The translations under genes were made by a program, and so were the position numbers. From positions 1 to 14,756 of the forward strand of contig JASHUB010000058.1 in the NCBI GenBank assembly GCA_030040265.1: a stretch of 14,756 nt of DNA. Reading direction: 5' to 3'. The notes below the pieces were generated by a model. The model saw only the letters and a program-made list of their open reading frames with translations, was not told where the DNA came from and made no database searches. This document shows, in pieces, positions 6,550 to 12,792 of this stretch. Positions within the stretch are counted from its first letter, which is position 1, and each line of letters starts with the position of its first letter. The DNA is from Microcaldota archaeon (GTDB taxonomy: Archaea > Micrarchaeota > Micrarchaeia > Micrarchaeales > CABMGC01).

Positions 6550-6557
6550 TAAATAAA
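6550..6557 (-). promoter_or_regulatory. TATA box of the DEAD-box helicase gene
   Basis: TTTATTTA on the minus strand, centred 26 nt from the TTG at 6529. The position supports the unusual start codon and separate transcription from the SIMPL gene 100 nt upstream. Confidence 0.65.
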
Positions 6558-6629
6558 GAACTAGATTCTTGACTTACCTCCTTCGCTGAGTATACCTAGA
6601 ACAGGCTCCTATTTAGATGTTCCTACGCG

Positions 6630-7421
6630 TCATCTCGCGTACGAGAACTGCACCGTCACCGACTCCTGGACTGCGCTCCTGCCAGTGTAGACTATGGGTG
6701 TCGGCCCGGTGCTCTGGAACCCTCCGCTGGCATCGACGGCGACCCCTACAGGATAGCTGGCTCCCAATGGATAGAAGACATAGCTGCTAACCGTTATGTT
6801 GTGCTGCGCCACCGGTCCTCCCGCAAGGACCTGCGCCTGCGCTGTCGCATTGGACAGGGCGTAGGCCAGTGCCTGGTCGCGCAGCTGCGTCACCATGCCC
6901 TGCGAGAAGACAGACGATGCGCTATAAACGTAGACGTTGGACATGTCCGACAGCGCGCCCAGCGCGGCGCTCGCGTTCGTGATGTTCGGGATCGTGACAG
7001 TTATGCCCTCCTCTGCGGTGTAAACCGACCTGTTGTACTGCTTCGTAAGCGAGTACGATGTGGTCTGTATGTCGCTGAGGTTGCCGTTGACGAACGGGAC
7101 GACCGTGTCGTTGAACTTTGCTAGGGTCAGCGAGAGGCTCGACGCTGCAGCTGCTGCCGTGTCTCCTGTGCCATTAACATACACGCTTACCTGCTCCTGG
7201 TCCGGGATTCCGTAGGCTGCGCCTTCCGCGGTCACGGTTATGTATCCTGCCGCAGCCTGCCCTCCTGCCGCCGCAGGCCCCGCCATCAGGTAGCTCTGGG
7301 CGCTTCCCAGCCTGTATGGCATGTGTATCTGTGCGATGAACCCAAGCACGAGCACGAACAGGAACAGCGCCAGGCCTATGCCTGCCATTATAAGAGCGTA
7401 ATTGATCTCGGTCTTCGCCAT
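6630..7421 (-). CDS. SIMPL (DUF541) domain protein, membrane-anchored
   Basis: A 263-residue protein with one N-terminal transmembrane helix (about residues 8-30, LIMAGIGLALFLFVLVLGF) followed by an extracytoplasmic domain. YITVTAEGAAYGIPDQEQVSVYVNGTG (given here as its start ITVTAEG at about 60 and PDQ at about 72) and the repeated Ala-rich helix and beta pattern fit the SIMPL/DUF541 family. The domain is rich in Ser, Thr, Asn and Ala with several NxS/T sites (NLS, NRS, NIT, NAS), as is common for archaeal surface proteins. SIMPL proteins have no settled biochemical role. ATG 7421 (MAKTEIN) sits 26 nt from the centre of the TATA box; ATG 7427 is two codons upstream and also possible. The frame is open to 7460, but that start would lie within 12 nt of the TATA box. 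Confidence 0.78.
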   Translation of the reverse strand: MAKTEINYALIMAGIGLALFLFVLVLGFIAQIHMPYRLGSAQSYLMAGPAAAGGQAAAGYITVTAEGAAYGIPDQEQVSVYVNGTGDTAAAAASSLSLTLAKFNDTVVPFVNGNLSDIQTTSYSLTKQYNRSVYTAEEGITVTIPNITNASAALGALSDMSNVYVYSASSVFSQGMVTQLRDQALAYALSNATAQAQVLAGGPVAQHNITVSSYVFYPLGASYPVGVAVDASGGFQSTGPTPIVYTGRSAVQESVTVQFSYAR

Positions 7422-7444
7422 GCTCATACAGAGAATCCCAAGGC

Positions 7445-7450
7445 TTATAT
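7445..7450 (-). promoter_or_regulatory. TATA box of the SIMPL gene
   Basis: ATATAA on the minus strand (within CGCATATAAGCC), centred 26 nt from the ATG at 7421. It is divergent from the peptide promoter 40 nt away. Confidence 0.6.
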
Positions 7451-7489
7451 GCGTTTTCACGCACTTCGGACGTGGGGCCCAGAAACGCG

Positions 7490-7529
7490 TATATATCAGG
7501 AACGCGCCATAATAATATAGTGGGAGGTG
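7490..7529 (+). promoter_or_regulatory. TATA box and strong Shine-Dalgarno of the 21-residue peptide gene
   Basis: TATATAT at 7490-7496 predicts transcription from about 7519. GGGAGGTG at 7522-7529 then follows, with GGAGGTG an excellent complement to the archaeal 16S 3' end, six bases before the ATG at 7535. Most neighbours are leaderless and lack such a site, so this one is conspicuous. Confidence 0.65.
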
Positions 7530-7534
7530 GGACT

Positions 7535-7600
7535 ATGAAGATGAAGATCTTCCACAAGAAACACATGAAGAAGATGAAGGGAAAGAAGAAGATGTGGTGA
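7535..7600 (+). CDS. 21-residue Lys/Met-rich peptide, candidate divergent ribosomal protein eL41
   Basis: A tiny complete gene: ATG 7535, 21 codons, TGA 7598-7600. The peptide begins MKMKIF, continues HKKHMKKMKGKKKMW, and holds 10 Lys, 5 Met and 2 His. It has its own TATA box, the best Shine-Dalgarno site in the window and a terminator-like hairpin after the stop, which argues for real, strong translation. The core lines up with eukaryotic eL41 as I remember it (WRKKRMRRLKRKRRKMR): aromatic, KK, Met six residues on, basic pair, Leu/Met, Lys, then basics and Met, with one gap. eL41 is about 25 residues and occurs in some archaea, where it is often left unannotated. Low complexity makes such alignments easy by chance, so the identity is a hypothesis. 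A cationic or metal-binding peptide is the alternative. Confidence 0.55.
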   Translation: MKMKIFHKKHMKKMKGKKKMW

Positions 7601-7610
7601 ACAAACAGTG

Positions 7611-7656
7611 ATCAGCTGAGCTGATTCGATTTGAGTTTTGGTTTTTCCCTTCTGTT
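7611..7656 (+). terminator. Hairpin plus T-rich tract after the peptide gene
   Basis: ATCAGCTGAGCTGAT (7611-7625) is a perfect 7-bp inverted repeat around a single G. It is followed by a T-rich stretch at 7631-7656 (TTTGAGTTTTGGTTTTTCCC). Archaeal termination depends chiefly on T tracts, and the pair fits the end of a short highly expressed transcript. Confidence 0.55.
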
Positions 7657-7709
7657 TTGCCCCTCAGTCACTGCTTTAGACCTTGGCTTCCCTGTAATCG
7701 CGTGCTTGC

Positions 7710-8036
7710 ATGGCGAAATTCGACCCGTACGAACCGTTCACGAACAAGAAACTACTGAAGGAGATCCTCACCCAGGCGAAGGGCTTCGACTTCAAGCTCT
7801 ACGGCAAGATAAACCCTCCCCTGTACCGCGGGAGGCCTACGACCATGGAGTTCGACCTCGACCTCGGGGTCATGCACTTCACAGAGGTGGACTTCTGGGG
7901 CATGACCGACATAGTGCAGGCGTTCAACAAGAAGTGGGGCACCGAGATAACCTTCTGCATCTATCCAGCCAGAGATCGGCCAAGGCACATGATAATAAAC
8001 ATAAGGTCGCCGAAGGCGCCCGTCGAGAGCGACTAG
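7710..8036 (+). CDS. Conserved-looking protein of unknown function (108 aa)
   Basis: A 108-residue acidic/basic mixed, soluble-looking protein I do not recognise. It has an amphipathic helix near the start (NKKLLKEILTQAKGF, 12-26), then predicted strands FDFKLYGKINP, TTMEFDLDLGVMHFTEVDFWG and EITFCIYPARDRPRHMIINIRS, giving an alpha-plus-beta pattern. Codon use resembles the neighbours (ATA, AGG, GAC, AAG). No signal peptide or membrane span is present. The promoter is weak (TTTAGA at 7675-7680, 32 nt before the ATG), and no Shine-Dalgarno is seen. The start and the coding call are reasonable but the function is open. Confidence 0.65.
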   Translation: MAKFDPYEPFTNKKLLKEILTQAKGFDFKLYGKINPPLYRGRPTTMEFDLDLGVMHFTEVDFWGMTDIVQAFNKKWGTEITFCIYPARDRPRHMIINIRSPKAPVESD

Positions 8037-8073
8037 CGTCTCGAAGGGGCCTGTGGCGGACGTAGCCTACTTC

Positions 8074-8097
8074 GCTATTTGTCAAATACGCAATAGC
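8074..8097 (+). repeat. Overlapping inverted repeats in the 8037-8161 gap
   Basis: TATTTG-T-CAAATA (8076-8088) is a perfect palindrome, and GCTATT (8074-8079) also pairs with AATAGC (8092-8097). The two stems share bases and exclude each other. They lie downstream of the unknown gene and upstream of the membrane-protein promoter. They may be a 3' structure or a protein site; no function is shown. Confidence 0.35.
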
Positions 8098-8121
8098 CTC
8101 CTCACGTAGACCGGGGATAGA

Positions 8122-8129
8122 TTTAAAAA
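8122..8129 (+). promoter_or_regulatory. TATA box of the four-helix membrane protein gene
   Basis: TTTAAAAA centred 26-27 nt from GTG 8153 and 36 nt from ATG 8162. A good box; it leaves both start codons possible. Confidence 0.65.
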
Positions 8130-8161
8130 CCTTGTAGTCGTCTTCTTTTCCAGTGAATAAC

Positions 8162-8539
8162 ATGGCGGCCAAAAAAAGCATGAATCTACAGGCAGGAGGC
8201 GTCCTAGTATTTCTAGGCTCGCTGGTCTACCTGTATGTGGCATGGCAAGCATACGCCGGAGGCGCGGCCTCTACATGGCTGGGCGGATACGCACAGATCT
8301 GGACACCGTTCGTAGCAGCAGTAGCTATCTTTGCAGCAATCTCTCTGTTCTTCATGAGCATAGGGAACATGGCTGGCAAGGGTGGTGACTCGAAGGATAT
8401 GGCAAACTGGACTTGGAAGATAGTCATGTGGGCAGCTATAACCTTCTTGATCTGGACTGCCGGAAGCGCGTGGTTCCTGTGGGTAATCATAGCCCTGGTC
8501 CTTACATACCTAGGAACAGCATGGGAATCCATGATGTAA
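8162..8539 (+). CDS. Four-helix integral membrane protein of unknown function
   Basis: A 125-residue membrane protein with four predicted helices: about 11-31 (AGGVLVFLGSLVYLYVAWQ), 48-68 (WTPFVAAVAIFAAISLFFM), 84-103 (WKIVMWAAITFLIWTAGSA) and 104-121 (WFLWVIIALVLTYLGTAW). The N terminus is short and basic (AAKKS), and the loop between helices 2 and 3 (KGGDSKDMAN) is the only sizeable polar segment. It is rich in Trp and Ala with no catalytic motif, and I cannot name a family. ATG 8162 is used here; GTG 8153, three codons upstream, fits a leaderless message equally well. A T-rich tract follows the stop. Confidence 0.75.
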   Translation: MAAKKSMNLQAGGVLVFLGSLVYLYVAWQAYAGGAASTWLGGYAQIWTPFVAAVAIFAAISLFFMSIGNMAGKGGDSKDMANWTWKIVMWAAITFLIWTAGSAWFLWVIIALVLTYLGTAWESMM

Positions 8540-8548
8540 GGCGACAAG

Positions 8549-8580
8549 TTTTTCTTTTCTTTTTCCTATTTTTCTTTCCT
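8549..8580 (+). terminator. T-rich transcription terminator
   Basis: A 32-nt stretch of almost only T and C with four T runs follows the membrane-protein stop by 10 nt. Such U-rich tracts are the standard archaeal termination signal. It serves the plus strand only. This is the one convergent junction in the window with space for a terminator. Confidence 0.7.
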
Positions 8581-8600
8581 AAGACTGTAGCATAGCTCGG

Positions 8601-9539
8601 CTACTGCGTGGACTCGCTCAGCCTCAGGGCGACCTGCTCGGTCTGCCCTCCCCGCATGTACGTCACGTTGACGCTCTGCTTGACGGACAGCTTGGACAGC
8701 GCCACGAGAAGGTCCTTCACATTCTTTATCTCGTACTCCCCGACCTTGAGTATCACGTCCCCCTCACGCAGCCTCGCCTGCGCAGCAGGGCTCTTCGCGG
8801 CCACGCTTCCGACCAGCACGCCTGTCTGCGTCTGTAGCTGGAATCTCCTGGCAACGACCTGGTTGATGTTGATGACCGATACCCCGAGCATGGGCCTGAC
8901 CACCCTGCCCTTCTCCAGCACCTGCTCTATGACCCACTTCACCGTGTTTATTGGTATGGCGAAGCCGACCCCCTGTGCGAACGGCACTATCGCCGTGTTT
9001 ATGCCAACCACGTTCCCGTCAAGGTCCGCGAGCGGCCCGCCGCTGTTCCCCGGGTTTATCGGAGTGTCCGTCTGGAGTAGGCCCTCGAACACGAAGTCGG
9101 CCCACGGCAGCGGCCTGCCGATTGCGCTGATCACGCCTGCAGACACGGTGGGCGCGCCCGGCAGGTCAAGGGCGTTGCCTATGGCAAGCGCCATCTGGCC
9201 GACCTTCAGCTTCTCCGAGTCGCCGAGCTTGACCGGAGTCAGGTTCGTGCCGTCTATCTTGATGACCACTATGTCCGTCGCCTTGTCCCCGCCGACCACA
9301 GTGCCGGTGAACGTCCTGCCGTCCTTCAGCACGACCTCCACCTTGTTCGCGCCTGCGACCACGTGGAAGTTGCTCACTATGTTGCCTATTGAGTCTATTA
9401 TGAAACCGGACCCGGCGCCCTGGATGGGCTGCCCGCTGTACGGGTTTATGTTCGCCTTGGTGCTCCTTATCGTGACCACGCTGTCGCTCAGCTTCTCCAC
9501 CGCCTTTGTTATCTTCGATTCGAGTTCCGTCAGTGCCAT
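8601..9539 (-). CDS. HtrA/Deg-like serine protease with PDZ domain
   Basis: A 312-residue S1C (trypsin-fold) protease followed by one PDZ domain, the DegP/HtrA plan. The catalytic triad is intact: His59 in SNFHVV, Asp89 in ATDIVV and Ser166 in NPGNSGGP. The N-terminal GAGSGFIID and the VGFAIPIN segment (191-198) are typical. The PDZ domain spans about 217-308, with LGVSV at its ligand-binding loop and REGDVILKVGEYEI as core. Unlike most HtrA proteins it has no signal peptide or membrane anchor, so it should act in the cytoplasm, unless the true start is elsewhere. The family degrades or chaperones misfolded proteins. It is divergent from ribA and convergent with the membrane-protein gene. Confidence 0.93.
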   Translation of the reverse strand: MALTELESKITKAVEKLSDSVVTIRSTKANINPYSGQPIQGAGSGFIIDSIGNIVSNFHVVAGANKVEVVLKDGRTFTGTVVGGDKATDIVVIKIDGTNLTPVKLGDSEKLKVGQMALAIGNALDLPGAPTVSAGVISAIGRPLPWADFVFEGLLQTDTPINPGNSGGPLADLDGNVVGINTAIVPFAQGVGFAIPINTVKWVIEQVLEKGRVVRPMLGVSVININQVVARRFQLQTQTGVLVGSVAAKSPAAQARLREGDVILKVGEYEIKNVKDLLVALSKLSVKQSVNVTYMRGGQTEQVALRLSESTQ

Positions 9540-9573
9540 CGTATCAACTTCTGCATGCTACTTGGAAGAATAG

Positions 9574-9601
9574 GTATATAGACACATAGGATGTCCTATA
9601 C
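9574..9601. promoter_or_regulatory. Nested inverted repeats between htrA-like and ribA promoters
   Basis: ATAGGA-TG-TCCTAT (9586-9599) is a perfect 6-bp palindrome, enclosed by GTATA (9574-9578) and TATAC (9597-9601). Within it TAGACA (9579-9584) faces TGTCCTA (9592-9598). The left side overlaps the minus-strand TATATA (9575-9580) serving the protease gene. It has the look of an operator in a divergent promoter region. Confidence 0.45.
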
Positions 9602-9619
9602 GTCAATCGGACAATCACA

Positions 9620-9628
9620 TTTTAATAA
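9620..9628 (+). promoter_or_regulatory. TATA box of ribA
   Basis: TTTTAATAA centred about 32 nt from ATG 9656, with a predicted start near 9650. This position argues against the earlier ATG at 9635. Confidence 0.5.
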
Positions 9629-9655
9629 TCGACGATGGATGTATTGTTGGTTGCC

Positions 9656-10333
9656 ATGCTCCAGAAGCGCTCGATGGACATGCTGATACGTGACAGCGAG
9701 CGGAACAGCACGTCCGAGGGCATATACGCCAAGATCGTGGCGATAGCCAACCTGCCAACAAGGCACGGCCGGTTCCAAGTCGTCGCGTTCGTGAACAACG
9801 AGGATGGCAAGGAGCACACCGCGCTGGTCAGGGGCGACTTCATCAACGGAGAGGACGTGGCCGTGCGCCTCCACTCTGAGTGCCTGACGGGAGACACGCT
9901 CAGCTCATTGCGCTGCGACTGCAGGAGCCAGCTGACCGCATCGCTCGAGAAGCTCGGCAGGATGAAGACGGGCATACTTCTCTACCTCAGGCAGGAGGGC
10001 AGGGGGATAGGGTTCACGAACAAGATAAAGGCGTACGCGCTGCAAGACCAGGGATACGACACGTACGAGGCCAATAGGAAGCTCGGGTTCAAGCCGGACG
10101 AGAGGCACTACGACATAGCGGCGCACATGCTGAAGGCGCTGAAGGTCAAGTCCATAAGGCTGATGACCAACAACCCCGACAAGATACGCGACCTCAAGAG
10201 GCACGGCGTCAAGGTGACCGGCCGCATACCGCTGCGCGTCGTGCCTAACAAGTACGACAAGTTCTACCTCAAGACGAAGAGGGCGCACATGATCGAGCAG
10301 GAGGAGGGTCTCAGCGACCTGCCGAAGGAGTGA
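9656..10333 (+). CDS. ribA: GTP cyclohydrolase II
   Basis: A 225-residue GTP cyclohydrolase II, which converts GTP to 2,5-diamino-6-ribosylamino-4(3H)-pyrimidinone 5'-phosphate, formate and pyrophosphate, the first step of riboflavin synthesis. HSECLTGDTLSSLRCDCRSQ carries the three zinc ligands Cys76, Cys87 and Cys89 with the spacing known from E. coli RibA. LRQEGRGIGFTNKI (from about 111), ALQDQGYDTYEAN, LGFKPDERHY and LMTNNPDKI follow as in the bacterial enzyme. There is no fused RibB domain. Most archaea instead use a GTP cyclohydrolase III (ArfA-type), so this copy suggests transfer from bacteria. ATG 9656 is chosen from the TATA box; ATG 9635 would add seven residues. The stop TGA forms TGATCA with the stop of the convergent gene. 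Confidence 0.93.
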   Translation: MLQKRSMDMLIRDSERNSTSEGIYAKIVAIANLPTRHGRFQVVAFVNNEDGKEHTALVRGDFINGEDVAVRLHSECLTGDTLSSLRCDCRSQLTASLEKLGRMKTGILLYLRQEGRGIGFTNKIKAYALQDQGYDTYEANRKLGFKPDERHYDIAAHMLKALKVKSIRLMTNNPDKIRDLKRHGVKVTGRIPLRVVPNKYDKFYLKTKRAHMIEQEEGLSDLPKE

Positions 10334-10993
10334 TCAGGCGTGCGCCTTGTGGCCGTCGATCGGGCAGTAGTTGTTCTCCATGTCTATCTGCGCGGCAGTG
10401 TCGGCTGGAATGTTCTTCACCGACCTGATCACCTCGGTGAGTTCGGGCACGTCAGCCTGCCACATCCTGTCCAGGGTCTGCGGCAGGACGCCGCCGATCC
10501 TCGCAACGTCTTTCAGGACGTCTATTATGAACTCGTGGAAGCACGCCAGGTCTGCTTCTGAGCCTAACAGAGGACTCTTCCTCTGGTTAGGGGCCGGCAC
10601 GAGCCTGTGCAGGTCTATGAGCCGCAGGACAGCAAGGTCAAGGTCCACCTTCGACAGGCTCCTGTTCATCAGCGCATCGTAGAGTACCATAGAGTCCGAG
10701 AACTTCGCCTCGCCAAAAGGAACGATCTCATCGCTTTGCCTGAAGAACATCGCCGCGCTGGTCCCTTTCGTCGAAGCGACGTACATCTTCCTGTGGAAGG
10801 CTATGACGTCGATCTTCCGGTGTATCACGCAACTGAGTAGCGCAGACGTGCTGGCCTCGTCGTTGGCGACAGTTGACAGGGAGACGTTATCGCCCAGTCT
10901 GTAGAGTGCCCTCAGCTCGGCCACCTGGGCCTCGCGCGCTCCTACTATCCTGAACTCCGCGCGCGGGACCGGTGCGTTTTTCGGCGAATGCAT
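10334..10993 (-). CDS. Protein of unknown function (219 aa)
   Basis: A 219-residue soluble protein I do not recognise. The N-terminal half looks alpha/beta (EFRIVGAREAQVAELRALY, then KIDVIAFHRKMYVAST and AAMFFRQSDEIVPFG). The second half is helical (SKVDLDLAVLRLIDLH, ADLACFHEFIIDVLKDVARI, ELTEVIRSVKNI). It ends NNYCPIDGHKAHA, where a Cys and two His could bind metal, though this is speculative. There is no signal peptide or membrane span. Four ATGs lie close together (11014, 11011, 11002, 10993). The last is preferred because the TATA box TATTTATTTA (11018-11027) is centred 29 nt before it. The gene is divergent from the MBL hydrolase across a palindrome and abuts ribA tail to tail. Confidence 0.7.
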   Translation of the reverse strand: MHSPKNAPVPRAEFRIVGAREAQVAELRALYRLGDNVSLSTVANDEASTSALLSCVIHRKIDVIAFHRKMYVASTKGTSAAMFFRQSDEIVPFGEAKFSDSMVLYDALMNRSLSKVDLDLAVLRLIDLHRLVPAPNQRKSPLLGSEADLACFHEFIIDVLKDVARIGGVLPQTLDRMWQADVPELTEVIRSVKNIPADTAAQIDMENNYCPIDGHKAHA

Positions 10994-11017
10994 ACTGAAC
11001 ATACTCCGCATCATGCC

Positions 11018-11070
11018 TAAATAAATAGGGGAGCACCGGTTAGACAGGTGTCTATCAAAAGCATTTTATA
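11018..11070. promoter_or_regulatory. Divergent promoters around a TAGACA-GG-TGTCTA palindrome
   Basis: The minus-strand TATA box TATTTATTTA (11018-11027) serves the unknown gene, and the plus-strand TTTTATA (11064-11070) serves the MBL hydrolase. Between them TAGACA-GG-TGTCTA (11041-11054) is a perfect 6-bp palindrome, upstream of both boxes. That is a typical place for a shared activator or dual regulator. The function is inferred. Confidence 0.55.
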
Positions 11071-11099
11071 GGCGAACCGCCAATTCAGAGTGTGGTACG

Positions 11100-11756
11100 A
11101 TGATAATAAAGAAGTTCCAGCACTCGTGCATCCTGGTGGAGGAGAACGGAAAGAAGCTGCTCATAGATCCCGGTTCATTCACGTTCATCGACCGGCTGCT
11201 CAATCCCGACGATATCGGACCCGTTGACGGGCTGCTTATAACGCACGCCCACCCGGACCACTACGACATGGACGCGATAAAGGAGTTCATGAAGATGCGC
11301 AAGATGGAGATCGTGACCAACGACACGATGTCCGAGGGCCTCAAGCTGGCCGGAATAGAGCACAGGAGGATGGAGCCGGAGGAGAAGACAACCGTCGCCG
11401 GATTCAAGATCCGCGCGATCAAGGCGCCGCACGGCACCTTTCCCGGTGTAACAGTATACCCAACCAATTACGCTTATGTTGTGAACGACACGCTTCTGCA
11501 TCCCGGCGACTCGTTCCAGGTCCCGCAGGTCGATGTCAAGGCGGTCTGCGTGCCGACCGGAGGCCCCTGGCTCAAGATGCAGGAATACATCGACTTCGCG
11601 AAGGCGATGAAGCCGAAGGTGGCGATCCCGATACACGACGGCATGTTCAAGGACTTCGCCGTGGAATTTCCGTACAACACTGCGAAGCAGGTGCTTGCGA
11701 AGGAAGGGATAGAGTTCAAGCCACTAAAGTTGAGAGAGACGCTTGAGATCAAGTAG
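11100..11756 (+). CDS. Metallo-beta-lactamase fold hydrolase (UPF0173-like)
   Basis: A 218-residue MBL-fold protein. The metal-binding motif HAHPDH (49-54) is intact, and further likely ligands are His111 (APHGTF), Asp137 (HPGDSF) and His179 (PIHDGMF). Opening FQHSCILVEENGKKLLIDPG is typical of the UPF0173/UlaG-like group of metal-dependent hydrolases, and length is near the family norm. Cytoplasmic; the substrate is unknown, with cyclic phosphodiester or lactone hydrolysis known for relatives. The ATG lies 33 nt from the centre of its TATA box. The last 33 nt overlap, antisense, the end of the Sua5 gene. Confidence 0.9.
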   Translation: MIIKKFQHSCILVEENGKKLLIDPGSFTFIDRLLNPDDIGPVDGLLITHAHPDHYDMDAIKEFMKMRKMEIVTNDTMSEGLKLAGIEHRRMEPEEKTTVAGFKIRAIKAPHGTFPGVTVYPTNYAYVVNDTLLHPGDSFQVPQVDVKAVCVPTGGPWLKMQEYIDFAKAMKPKVAIPIHDGMFKDFAVEFPYNTAKQVLAKEGIEFKPLKLRETLEIK

Positions 11757-12788
11757 CCCCTTCCTCGTCCTGAACTCCAGGTGCTGGGAGGCCCTGCGCA
11801 GCCTGTTCATGACTGCCAACCCCATCCCCTTCTCGCTGAAGCTCTCGGCGATAACGAAATCCACGCCGAGCGAGTCGAGGAACCTGAGCCTGTCGAATAG
11901 GTTGTGTGCGATCTCGCGCAGGTCCGACCTGCTGCCGAGCGGGATGGTTATCATGCGCCCGCCGATCCTCATGCAGGTCTCGCTGGAGCCGAGGAACGCG
12001 ATGTTCGCGTCGATGCCCTTAACCAGCCTGCCTATCGTATCGGGTTTCCCAGTGAAGAGGAACAGCGGAGTGGACGGCGCGTAGTGCTTGTACTTCATGC
12101 CCGGGCTGAGCGCCTTTCTGGAATCCCTAGTCCCGCGCGCCTGCTCTGGAACGTTCAGCCTCATCTTGAATATCCTCTCGATGTCCTCTACCGGGAACGC
12201 TCCCGGTCTGAGGAGGGTGAATGTGGATAGGTCCACTATGGTGGACTCGACCCCGTACTTGCTCCGTCCGGCATCAACGATGAACGCGACCTTGCTCTTG
12301 AAGTCGCCGATGACGTGCCTTGCAGACGTAGGGGAAGGCCTGCCGTGCATGTTGGCGCTTGGCGCAGCGATCGGGACGCCAGACATGCTGACGAGTTCCC
12401 TGGTTAGCCTGTCCTCCGGCATGCGGATCGCGACTGTCTCCAAGCCTCCGGTTACGACTCTCGGAACGATCTTCCTGACCTTTACCACGAATGTCACCGC
12501 CCCGGGCCACGCCTTTGCGATCCTGCTCTCGTACTTTTTCGGGATGTCGCCCATCTCCTTTGCCATCCTCATGGAGTCGACGTGCACGATCAGCGGATTC
12601 TTCGATGGACGCCCCTTCGCCCGGTATATCCCGCGGACCGCCTTCGCGTCAAGCGCATTGGCACCTATTCCGTAGATCGTCTCTGTAGGGAAGATGACGA
12701 GCTTCCCCTTCCTTATGGCGTCTGCGACGGGCCTGAGCCTGGCATGCCCGATCTTCTTTGGATTGATCTTTAGTATCTTAGCAGTCAC
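11724..12788 (-). CDS. sua5: Threonylcarbamoyl-AMP synthase (Sua5, two-domain)
   Basis: A 354-residue Sua5. It makes L-threonylcarbamoyladenylate from threonine, bicarbonate and ATP, the first step of t6A formation at position 37 of ANN-decoding tRNAs. The YrdC domain (about 12-205) has FPTETIYGIGANA (33-45), YRAKGRPSKNPL (55-66), the binding motif APSANMHGRPSPTSA (142-156), ESTIVDLS (181-188) and LRPGAF (193-198). A linker with SPGMKYKHYAP (228-238) leads to the Sua5 C-terminal domain, in line with the usual length. The frame is open far upstream, but the real start is GTG 12788: the YrdC fold begins there, and it lies 4 nt after the DHH stop, with GTGAT-like pairing potential just before it. 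It therefore forms an operon with the DHH gene. The 3' end overlaps the convergent MBL gene. Confidence 0.93.
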   Translation of the reverse strand: MTAKILKINPKKIGHARLRPVADAIRKGKLVIFPTETIYGIGANALDAKAVRGIYRAKGRPSKNPLIVHVDSMRMAKEMGDIPKKYESRIAKAWPGAVTFVVKVRKIVPRVVTGGLETVAIRMPEDRLTRELVSMSGVPIAAPSANMHGRPSPTSARHVIGDFKSKVAFIVDAGRSKYGVESTIVDLSTFTLLRPGAFPVEDIERIFKMRLNVPEQARGTRDSRKALSPGMKYKHYAPSTPLFLFTGKPDTIGRLVKGIDANIAFLGSSETCMRIGGRMITIPLGSRSDLREIAHNLFDRLRFLDSLGVDFVIAESFSEKGMGLAVMNRLRRASQHLEFRTRKGLLDLKRLSQL

Positions 12789-12792
12789 TCTA

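Noticed and set aside
6575..6583. GGAGGT-like Shine-Dalgarno on the minus strand between the SIMPL and helicase genes
   Set aside because: No ATG or GTG follows at a usable distance and the next stop is close, so there is no small gene to support it.
8608..9573. Long open frame antisense to the HtrA-like gene (321 codons)
   Set aside because: The opposite strand carries a protease with an intact triad. The antisense product is Ser/Thr/Pro-rich without motifs and has no promoter.
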